A stretch of DNA of 64,000 bases. Origin: Odontesthes bonariensis. Taxonomy: Eukaryota > Chordata > Actinopteri > Atheriniformes > Atherinopsidae. The position numbers and the translations under genes are program-made. Of this stretch, positions 12,608 to 24,900 are shown piece after piece (within the stretch, counting starts at the first letter, position 1; each line of letters opens with the position of its first letter). Where the stretch lies: positions 25,460,467 to 25,524,466 of the forward strand of contig NC_134529.1 of assembly GCF_027942865.1 (NCBI RefSeq). Reading direction: 5' to 3'. Under the pieces are notes generated by a model that did not search any database, had not been told where the DNA came from, and worked only from the letters and a program-made list of their open reading frames with translations.

Positions 12608-12963
12608 ATGGCATTACCAAAGGCAGTACAGTTTGCCGTTATTCTTCTGGTTGTATGCTACAGTCTTGAGAAGCAGGGATACAGAACGTCTTTGACTGTC
12701 TTCTTTGAGGTAAGATTAAGACTTAATATAAAAGGTTGTAGTGCTTACAATGTGAAACTAAAAGGGTTGTGATTTGGCCACATCACAAAACATACTCTAA
12801 GAACTGCTATAGTACACATAGCACTTGTCTATTTATAAACTGGTAAATGGTTGTAGATATTGCTCTTTGTAGCTAGAATGCAGAGTTGAACTCATCTATT
12901 AATTATTCCAGGAACTGATTGGTATCAAAACCTCTAGTCTTCATGGCAGAGAAAAAAGAGCAA
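12608..12963 (+). other. Copy A: signal peptide and furin-like site exons
   Basis: Exon 12608-12709 encodes a short hydrophobic signal peptide ([14 protein letters not shown] core) and ends in phase 0. Exon 12912-12963 ends with HGREKRA, a match to the R-X-K/R-R furin consensus. ADGRF5-type receptors are known to be cut by furin in the ectodomain, so early maturation in the secretory pathway is likely. Both exons are identical in protein sequence in copy B. Confidence 0.75.
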
Positions 12964-15900
12964 GTGAGTCATTGCAAAGAACTTTGACATTCTCTTACTA
13001 GATCTATCCTATCCTTGTTATTGAAGGAAGGATTATCAGTTCAACAGTGATGCAGTATCTCATTATATATTTTTTTTCCAATTCTAGCACTCCCAAATGC
13101 CACTGATTACGAGCTCCAAGTTGTTATAAGCCTCTCTGAACTGGAGAGTCTCAGAGTGCTTTTAAACTCACTCAGCCTACCCATACTGATCAACAGCACT
13201 GCTGAAATTACCAGCATTAACACCACAACAGGTATAACATTCTTATATTTTATCACTCCACTGTTTGCTATAGGTTAGTATTGCATATTCTGACATTACC
13301 TGCAGACATAATCATTAAAAATTGATAATTGTTTGGTTCTGTATTTCTCCATAGTATGTTCATCAAACATGACAGTATACCAGTGCAGATGTGAGGAGAG
13401 CTATGCTTGGTCTTATAACAACTGCATTAGCCATGGAGCCTGTGATCGCATTATTGGTAACACATGTGGATGCATTAATGACCTCCCGGCAGACAACCAA
13501 TACTGCCAGCCAAAACAAACAGGTAGGCCTGAGGGCTGTCACACTATATATAATTTTATTGCATTAGATGTAAAGTACATTTATCCAGGTCTGTGTCTCG
13601 AAATATCTCTAAAGAAGGGTTGTTTTTTTTTGTTTCATTATGCTTTATACTGTTACCCACTACGTTTATCTGTAGTGAAGTCCGAGTAGTGAATATACAC
13701 GGCACCCATCAAAACCCTCTGAGCCTTCAGTGTCTCACTAATTGTATCTCATTTTAGAAGGGTATCAACAGTATTAAACCTGAATTTAACAGCTTGATTG
13801 TTAAATAAAATAAAAAATGTCTGCAAAATTATGATGAATTTGAAAATGTATTATAACTGTCTTTTTGTGTAAAATTAAGCAAAATTATCTTTAAAATATG
13901 GAAGTTTAATGTATTTTCACAGCCACAGTTTTTCATGTTACTTTACATTAAACATGTAAATGTTTCACATCACAGTCAATATCTATAATATTTTTGATGT
14001 TTTCCCATATTTCAAAAGTACTGGAAGAAACTGTAAAATAACATTTGTAATGTACCAGATTTTTTTACAGTACAGATTCAAGGCAGAAATTCCAGTCACA
14101 GCAGTCATGGCTGACTTGTCTTATGTCATAACGTAACAAATAAAATACCGTGTGGACATGTTACAAACTTGGATGACAAGCAAATGTCTAACCAGGATTT
14201 TAAGTCCTGTTCAGGTGCAGCAGAAGTGGTGGACCCAGGAAAAACTTAGTTTTTGTTGACAACAACCTTTCTTTATCAAGTTCACAAAGTGATATAATAC
14301 CAGAGTATCTGTTAGTTTCCTGTTACCTTTCTTTCTTAAAAGGATAAACTAATTCCCATAAACTCAAGTCTGATTAATGCAACTCATTAATACACCATTG
14401 TGGTTACTGATTTCATTTTAAAAGAAAAATGGCTTCTAAGGATTCCAACACAACTTATTTTTTGTTGTTGACACCACTCAGCATCAACAAAAGCCATTCG
14501 AAGCACCAATTGGTATGGCTCATTATTTCTTAAAGATGGCAGTTAGTATGTGAGCTTCTGAATGTTGGCACTTGCACTATAAAATGTGAAGCAAAATTTT
14601 AGATATCTCTCGCTTTTTTATGAATTTAGAATTTATTTTAAGTATGCAGCTTTAATTTAATAAATATAATTATTATAAAGATAATAAATATATTTGACCT
14701 GGAAATCAGTATTTTACTCAAGCTTCTTCTATTTTCCATCATGTAAACTGTACTTAAGCTAAGTTCAACACAGTTTGCCAACCTGGAACCTTTATTCTAA
14801 AATATCCCTGTGAATCTTGGTTTGCAAGATCATGACAAATTGATGTGATGGATTCTCTCCTGCTCACCTCTATAGACCCAGTGGACAATGATGTAGTCCT
14901 TGAATTGCACATCCCGCTCTCCAGTGTGTCATCTGGTTTCATGGACATTTTCAGGAACAATCTGAATAATGTCTCATTCCCCCGAAACATCTCACAGTCC
15001 TTAATATTAGTGGACCTGAACTTCACCACAGGTAAGAACATCTGCTTTTTCATTTACTGATGTTTGGATTTAATCCTGATTGTAAACAGTGTATATACTT
15101 ACATTAATTGAAATGTCTTTATTAGGATGTTATCCAAATTCCACTGGAGGACTGCAGTGCCAATGCGAGGATGAGTATGCCTGGTCATGTAACAAGTGTA
15201 TTGTTTATGGTCACTGCAGTAATACAAGCAGTCAAAGATGTAGCTGCATAAATGGACTTCCTCCTGACAGAGAATTCTGTCAGCCAATCACAGGTAAGCA
15301 TTCCTGTTTAGTAACTGTAATATGAAATATGTATCTTTGTCCACAAAGCTTTTACAAACAGCTCATATGTCTTACATTACAATGTAGTACAGTACAGTTT
15401 TCAGACCCTTTCTAGTTTCCTGCATTTTGTGGTGTTTCAGACTAAACATGACATAGATTCAGTCATTTTTATTCTAATAAATCTACACACTCAAGTTATC
15501 TTCAAAGACACAATGTCTGTTACATGCTTTAGTCAAAATACCACAATGACACAGTACAACAGCTTCCTATTCATCCATGTCTTTAAACATTTTTAAGGTT
15601 AAATACTTAACTTTTAATTTCAGTCTGTACAGAGGATTTGATCTGAAGGCATGTTAAAGGTTAACAATTGTGCTCCTGAAGTTGTTTTTTCCACACACTG
15701 CTTCTGCATGTGGTTTTACCTTTTAATTAATCAGTGATGACAGAGTTAGGGACCATACGTTTTTTAATATAAGTTTATTTTAATTTAAGTTTAACAAGTT
15801 TTATATAAGTATATACATCATATTCATGTGGTGATTCCTATAGAATTTTTGTTTCTGGTTGTAAGTAACACAGGCAAGTTATAAGTAATTAGTAAGAATA

Positions 15901-18900
15901 TTTGAGTGTCTGCATTTCCTCTGTTATATTTCAGTTGGTCAGAGAAATGTGATGTCCTTGATCCGTGTTCAAGGAATGCTTCTACAATCCTTCTTAAGTG
16001 CACATAAGGCAAAAAAATCCTGTTTAAAAATATGTCTCTTAAGTTACCCATACAGTATGTTGGGGTCTCATTCAGTGGTAAATCATCACAATGAATATGA
16101 AATTTGACTTGTTGATTTGAAAAGCTTTGATGAGCATGAGCATGAGATCTTCAGCACTCTGGAGAAGTGACTGTATATTGATGAGAAAAAAAGAGTAATG
16201 AACTGTCCTTATATTGCACGTTTCTAGTCTAGTTATAATGTTATAGGCCACACAGTGCTTTTTTCTTTATGAAACACACTGAAACACCGATTGACACATT
16301 GGAACCACCGTATGTCTTACCCAAGGACAATTTGACATATGGTCCAGGTAAGCTGGGAGTAGAACTGCTGACCTTCTGGTTGGCAGACAACTGATCTTCC
16401 TTTTGGCCTACAGCTACCCAATAGAGTTTGCAATAGAATCTGAAACTCTATTGCAAACTGTGTTAATACACAGATAATAATTATGTCTCAATACTCTGAT
16501 GCTAACTACAATTGAAGGGTGTTTGGTTTCTGACCACCAAATTAAACAATTCTGTTCTGTTTGTTGCTCCACAGATGTCTCTTTATGTCCCACACCACCT
16601 CCTGGTATGAAAAACATTTAGCTTATTTTTACAATTCAACAAATACGGTTAGTAAATATTTTTTTGTTTCAGAACAGCTGAATGGAGTTAGTTGAGCGAC
16701 TTCTATGTTAACTCTGAATTAAACATTCAAACGTGTTTTGAAAAATGCAATCATTACTGGGGCTCCAATACTGTGATTCACCACTGGCAACAAGTGCACT
16801 GATAGCAGCTCCATTTCTATACAAATGATCTACAAATATAAATGTATGCCAATGTATATTTGTGTAAAGAGAGATTAGATAGGGGTCAATAAGAAAGTGC
16901 TGTTACATTTTATTCAGCATAATCCATAGCTGGAATCCTACTGGATCTTTTGACTATACTACATTGGAATTATAACTTGTTTATTAGTCGTAACCTGGTT
17001 GCAGAAAATACATTTCACACAAATGAAAATGAAAATATGAATTGAATAAATTGAATACATTGGGTTATGGACCTATAATTAAAAGTGCAGCCCAAACCAA
17101 CAATATTGATTTTGAGATTTTTCCAACTGGAAAGGTCTCAGTTCAAAAATTATTTTGAATTTATAAAAATGTATAAAATTTATTTTTACTCCAGAAGTAG
17201 AATCTTAAAAACTAATTTCAGACCACAATCATTCTCATCTAAAAAGGTTCCTTTTTCCTGACTGATCACAGCATAACAAATTATTGGTAATTTATCAGAG
17301 GAAACAAACCAAGAGTTTCTCCAACACTTACTTTCTGGAATAACCCCTGTAGCTATTCAACTTTTTATCTAAATCCTTTTTCATGCTTATAAGGCTGATT
17401 GTTTTATTTACAGTGACGATGACCACAGTAACAGCTTTTCCAAACACAACAGCAGCATCTTCTCCAACACCAACTGGTATGACTTGTGAAATGTTAAAGA
17501 TGAAGGTCTGTGTCTAAGACTCTGACTATCGCCACTTGCTCTGTGAACCCCTGCAAAGACTGAACAGCTATCAGAGTATCTCTTGTAATAGTATGGCGTG
17601 ATGATGCAGTTTTGCTCCTGTTCACCTAATCAGAACCCAGTCCTTGATATTATATTTGCAGATCATTTGCTGCGTTTTCTTGTTAATGTTGTTTGATATG
17701 TGTTTGTGCTCCATACCACTTATGTGGTCGTGAGAAAATAAAAAGTGAAGTGAAGTGAATAAGATATCCATGTCATCAGAGTGACATCACAAGTACTGGG
17801 CAAGCTCCATGTCCTGGGGCAATAATCTCTCATAAAGCCTGGAAGCCTCACATTTTTTTTATTTGTTTGTTTGTTGTTTTTTTTTTAATCTTTGGATGAT
17901 TTGTAATAATGTCCTGCAATCTCCTGCAGTTGATTATAGTACTGCAGGAGATTGCAAGCACATTGAGTTGCCTGTGGTATGAAATGCGCTATATGAATAA
18001 AGATCCCTTGCCACATTCATATTATTATTGGTAATGTATTGTAATTTGCTTTTTTGTAGTAGCTTTTTAATTGGCAATTAAAACTGTATTGTTTAGTGTC
18101 CATATGTAGAATAGTTTGTTGAAGAATAAGACTACCAGCAAGCAAGTTAGACTTGCATAATCTGTTACCATTAGTTGTAGCTCGTTCTGAATGGGGAAAA
18201 AGGTGAAAAACCGCGGGGAAAAAAGATACTGCTGTTTTTTTTTATTTTCAGTTATTTCAACAGTGACAACAGTCATGCCAACCTTCTCTACTCTACCGCC
18301 AACTGGCATGATTAATTAAATGTTTCGGATGAACATATTTATTTTTCTTTTCTTCACTGTGGATTTGCTGAACTAAAGAATAATAACTGGCTTTAAACCG
18401 TTTATTTTATTTAGTTTTCTTTTCTTTTCTTTAATTTAATTTTGATTTATCTTATTTTATCTTATTTTATCTTACAGTGACATCAACTACATCAATAATG
18501 ACAACAATGCAAAACATAACATCAAATCTGACAACCACTTTGCCAGTGACTACGACAACAACAGCAACAACAACAGCGCCTGGTAGGAAAATGTTTACTT
18601 TTCTTTTCAATACAGTGGAGTTGCTGAACTAAAGAATAATTACTGGCTTTAAACCGTTTATTTTATTTAGTTTTATTTTATTTAATTTAATTTTGATTTA
18701 TCTTATTTTATCTTATTTTATCTTACAGTGACATCAACTACATCAATAATGACAACAATGCAAAACATAACATCAAATCTGACAACCACTTTGCCAGTGA
18801 CTACGACAACAACAGCAACAACAACAGCGCCTGGTAGGAAAATGTTTACTTTTCTTTTCAATACAGTGGAGTTGCTGAACTAAAGAATAATTACTGGCTT

Positions 18901-21900
18901 TAAACCGTTTATTTTATTTAGTTTTATTTTATTTTACTTAATTTTATTTTGATTGATCTTATTTTATCTTACAGTGATATCAACTACATCAATAACGACA
19001 ACAATGCAAAACATAACATCAAATCTGACAACCACTTTGCCAGTGACTACGACAACAACAGCAACAACAACGCCTGGTAGGAAAATGTTTACTTTTCTTT
19101 TCAATACTGTGGAGTTGCTGAACTAAAGAATAATTACTGGCTTTAAACCGTTTATTTTATTTAGTTTTATTTTATTTTACTTAATTTTATTTTGATTGAT
19201 CTTATTTTATCTTACAGTGACATCAACTACATCAATAATGACAACAATGCAAAACATAACATCAAAGCTGACAACCAATTTGCCAGTGACTACGACAGCA
19301 ACAGCAACAACAACAACGCCTGGTAGGAAAATGTTTACTTTTCTTTTCAATACTGTGGAGTTGCTGAACTAAAGAATAATTACTGGCTTTAAACCGTTTA
19401 TTTTATTTAGTTTTATTTTATTTTATTTTACTTAATTTTATTTTGATTGATCTTATTTTATCTTACAGTGACATCAACTACATCAATAACGACAACAATG
19501 CAAAACATAACATCAAATCTGACAACCACTTTGCCAGTGACTACGACAGCAACAGCAACAACACCAACGCCTGGTAGGAAAGAAAGGTTGGACCTTTTCA
19601 TGAACTTGCCTTTCAAGGAGTCCTACAATACTCCAAGCGATCCATTGTACAAAGCCATTGAAGAAGTTGTAAGTCCTAATTCATTTCTGTCAGTATATTT
19701 TATTTTTAATACACTGTTTCACTGAATGTACAGTATGTGATTATTATTCTACTATTTCTGTGTCTGTTTTTCAAACAGATTAAAAGTAAATGTCGGGAGC
19801 ACATTAAAAATCTACTGTCAGTAAAGCTTCTGAATATCCGGTGAGCTAAGTCTTTTGATTTTACTCTTTAAGTAATTTTTTACTTAGATTATATGTATCT
19901 ATCTATTTATGCAGGAACAGAAAATGAACATACATATCTATATATATACAGATATGTATTTATATGAATTTTCTGTACATATAAACATGGGGCTGCTGCT
20001 CAAGAGTGTGTCTATGTTCTATGTTCTGTACTGACAATGTATTACTTTAGTTACTTTGAAGGGATACAAGGTAGTTTAGCGGCAGTATAGCGATCTCTAT
20101 TGGTCAAACTGAAATTCTACACTGTCATAAAAATGCCCACCTGTACACACCCACTAACTAAACATTGTGGCGAATGGTGCCGTTGTGTTATTTAGTCAGT
20201 GCAGTTAGGTCATCTGATTCACAAGTGTAGACTGCCCACGTAAGATACTACAATCAGAGATTTTCTGAAGAAAGAACTCAAGATAATATGCTATAATCCT
20301 GTTGCTGGAGGAAGTGGCCGGGGACAGCTCGTCTGGGTTTCTCTGCTCAGGCTGCTGTCCCCGCGACCCGATCCCCGGACAAGCGGCAGATAATGGATGT
20401 ATGAATGTATGGATGGACTGTTGCTGATCTTGAATGGGATTCTTCCCTCATCATGGTGTATTCGTGGAGTGATTCCTTTGTATTAGCAGACACTTACAAA
20501 AGTTACATCTTAGACAGATGCGCGCAGGCACTACCAACATACACGCCGCAATAAACGCAGACTAGCTCTATACTATTCCGATTACAATCACAAATTAATC
20601 AATTTTCATTTGTAGATAACTATTCTTGTTCGGATCAAAATGCTATTCTTATTCTAATCAGGTCAGTCCGTGTATTTCTGAAGCTAGGCTACGTCTCGAA
20701 CTCAGGAGGAATTAGAGCACCGTCATCACCTGTCTCTTTACGATCTGAAACGCAGATCACTATGGTAGATGAACAAGATCACGCTTGGAGAAATTTCACA
20801 AACATCGTGCCAACATCGAACGTTTCATATTCAGTCTGTGAAAGGCAGAATATGAAACGCTTGGTGTTGGCTCCTCAACGCAAGCGAACACATAGCCTAC
20901 AACTACAGCTAGCATACAGTACCTAGCTAAGTGCCGTAAACACAAACGACTCTTCTCGCGCATCACGACACTTCAGAAGCGGGTCGCTCCTGTCGAAGTT
21001 ACATATGGGATTTTCAGCATACAGACCCCTGTTGGGAGCGAGACAGGCTTCATTCGCTTACCATTGACTTGTTTAACCTTTGGTAAACTCCTGAAGGCTA
21101 TAACTTTAGGTGAAAATGCTACCTAGTCACTGTGTTTTGATTTTAAGTAAATAAGAACTTTTAGTTTATTTCTATTTTATTTTTGCTGTTATTTGCACTG
21201 TCAGAAGCTGGTGAGAAACAACATTTAATTTTGGACTGTGTATTTTTGTAAGTACCATATGAGATGACAATGAAGAATTGTAATAATTTGATCATTATTG
21301 TTATAATAGATTCTTTAAGTGATTGGTTAATGATGATTAACAATGATGCTCTTGAGTAGATATGATATGCTTCTAAATATTATGTCTCCTAGTGATGGAG
21401 TTTTCATTTGGATTCTATTCTGTATTGCAGGAATGGAAGCACAATTGCTCAGTATGAAGTTGAAGCTCCTTTTATCAATGCTGAAGAAATTGAAAATGTA
21501 AAAACTGGGATATTTGGTGAGCTGGCTAAAAGCTACTCAATGATATATGAAGGTAAGACAGTCTAATAAATTTTTTGCGCTTTCTAAATAGCCATACTCA
21601 GACATACCTGATCTTTGTGTCAGAAACATTCTGTAATAATTTCATGACTTTTGTGTCCTTCTCATAAAGGCGGGACTTTAGACTTTTATCCAAACAAAAC
21701 TTTTTTCTTTGGACAAACTATGATTGTGAAGTGTGGACCTCCACCACAGAATTTAGGTAAAAACTGGACAGCTGAGTGGACACGTAATAGCAAACTCATA
21801 GTTTTTGATGACCAACACACTGTTTCAGAAGAAAATGGACAATCGAATTTAACTGTGAAGAGTTTTTTAAAAGGTGATGAAGGTAAGAAATAAATGGAGT

Positions 21901-24900
21901 ATGTTATGGTACATAGTTTCCTTCCCAAAATACACACATCTAAAATGGACATGTTGCTTGAGACTTTTATTTGAGGTCTGACCTAATTGGTTTGCCATTG
22001 CAACCATGGTTTATTCTGACGCAATGCCCCAAAATAGATATAGATAGATACAATGTACTATCTGTTGTAAAAATATATTTATTTATTTTTTGTACAAACT
22101 AGCGGCTGAACTATTAACCTTGTTGCAGTAAAGACAAAATCTCGAATCTCTGTTGCAATTTGAGTAATACACTGTTCCACTGCTGCACTGATCAAGTTAT
22201 TAACTATCTAGCTTGTCCACCACTAGAATTCCTACTGATTCTTGTTACTGTCCAGAATATTAAGAATACACTTACCATCTTTTGAGATAATCAACAATAT
22301 TCAAACCAGTTAAAGCAAAACGTGTGGTGTGTTTACCGTCAGGCCATCGTATTTGTATTTTTGTACATTGTACTATGATGATGATGATAATTGTCTTTCA
22401 TTTCAGGACTTTATGAATGTAAGTTGAAATTTGGAGAGTCATATTTCAGACAGACAGGAGAGCCCAAAGCAGAGGAAAAACCTGATATCCTAGTGAAACC
22501 ACTCAAACGTCTTGTGCATTGTAAAAATGAATCTGTGACGCTGGAATGCTCCGTTAATGGTACCTATAAAGTCAAGTTTAAAGACTTTGGGCAAGGTAAA
22601 TGTCCCACAGTCCAAAGGCAATTACAGTATGTTAGATTGATTGGTGACTCTAAACTGGCTGTTTGGTTCTCTGTCTTTGTGTGTTAGCCCAGTAAATGAC
22701 TGGTAACCTGTTTTATCTCTCTTCTGGCCAAGTGTCAGGCTGTGATGGGTTCTGGCTCCTTGGGTTAAGGGATGGATGGATGGATGGATGGATGGATGGA
22801 TGGATGGAAAGATCAAATATTTATACTGCACTACTCGCCAAAAGTTAACTTTTGTCAATGTTTTCATTTAGTTCTGGGTAACAAGATCACCTATGAGTAC
22901 GTAATACCTAGGAACTGTACTAATGGGACCCAAATGTTCAGCTGTCAATTGGAAAACAAGACATTAGTTGAACGTAACATCACACTGGACTTCACCGAAA
23001 CCGGTGAATACTTATCCAAACATTTGAACATTTAGCATTTAATGCTATCCAGATAAAGATATGTCAAAGTAATGATAAAAGTATTCTTTTAAGGTGAATT
23101 AAAACTTTTCTTTTTTTCAGATTTTGTATGCTTCGATGATGTCTATGGTAATGGAATATTAGATTTCAAAGCTGAGGTACCTTGTGAGGAAAACAAAGTT
23201 GGAAAAAAGACAGCAGTCTGTTCTGCAGATGGTACCTATGTAAAAAAACAAGACAACTGTGTCCTGAAAGAAGTTCAGAAACTGCTCGATCAGTCTAAGG
23301 TGACATTCTTCTGCTGTTTCTGGCACCAAATGATAGCATGCACAATGCAAAATCAGGCAGGTGGCATGTTGTGCCCATATGTATAATGAATGTTGTAAGT
23401 TTGTTCAAATGTAAATATTTTAAAGAATTTCATGGGGGCAAACAATATTTCAACCTTTTGGTGATCAGACATAACAAAGCAGTTGATTCTATGGATCTAT
23501 GGATATTTCACTATTTTTGGAACAGATAATGAATATGAAAAGGTAATGTGTTAAAGACAGCATGAAACTTTAAAGTCATGACGAAATCATTCTCAGTGTA
23601 CAGGCCACAATTTAAAAACTAGCCTGCATTTCATGTACTGCAGATTCCCACGAAAACAGAAGGTGATCAATATGCTCTCACTAAATTAATGTAATAATTT
23701 TCCAAACAATTTTTCAAACACTGATGGCTGATAATAAAATGATAAAATTCAGTCTTTAAAGCAATTAAAATGAGACCCCTGAAAATGATGAAAATGAGAC
23801 TGCAACTCAGAACTTTCTTCCATCAGCATTAGCGTTTTAACTGTGGCCAGTTCAAGGACAAACAATAACTAAATCTTTTTCTCTCAACCGTCACAGAGTC
23901 TAACTGCAGAAAGACTGCCAGAATTCTTGGAGCAACTCAGCAAAGTCACTGTGAGCAACGCAGTAGGTGTAACTGACTCTCCTGCCACCATTAAAGCCAT
24001 TGTTTCCATATTTGAAAATGTAGCCAAAGCAACTTTAACATCAAAGATCCTGATAAATAGTAACTTAATGGAGGTAAGTGAATGTATGTGATTACTAAAA
24101 ATGAATGGTTTACATATGCCAAGCAACACAGACTTTTGGATCTAATATTTTCCCTTTTTGTTTATTTGCTTTCCAATTTAGGATGTCTTGTTAACTGCAG
24201 GTGTTCTCACCAGTGAGAACGCAACAAATTCATGGGTGACTCTGAACAGTGATACCACAAACAATATAAAAACAAAAAGTAACCACTCTGAACCCACAAG
24301 TTTCAGCTCATCCTTCTTACAGTCGCTTGAGAATATTACAAAAAGTCTAAACAATGAGTCCTTTAACATTGCCACAGATTTTATTCTCTTGAACAAAACT
24401 ACATTCACTGACAGCTTTAATGAGGAGTTTGATTCCTCAGTGGAGATAGAAATATCAGAAGCTGATGGAGGAAGGAAGTCAATCACTGTGATAACATTTT
24501 TCTCCATGGATAATGTGCTCCCTGCAAGAGAAGAAGCCAATTCATCGTTTAATTCTATCAATGGAAGGGTTGCACTTATTCAGTCAAGTGGCAAAATCAA
24601 TAATATCTCAATAACCTTTGATACTCTAAATGATAATCTGGGGAATCCTAAATGTGTTTTCTGGAACTTCAATCTCTTAGATGGTCTCGGAGGATGGGAC
24701 GATGAGGGCTGTTCCTTGGTAGTCTTTAAAAATAAAACCGTCAGCTGCAACTGCAACCATCTCACCTCTTTCTCCATCCTTATGTCACCAAAAAGTCCTA
24801 AAAACCTTCCTTTGGACATCATAACCTACATTGGAGTTGGCATATCCATGGCTTCTTTGGTCATTTGTCTCATCATTGAAGCTGTTATATGGAGAAAAAT

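Noticed and set aside
18478-19322. CRISPR-like or satellite array because of regular 245-bp spacing
   Set aside because: Each unit has splice sites and an in-phase Thr/Ser exon; this is a duplicated mucin exon array in a eukaryotic gene.
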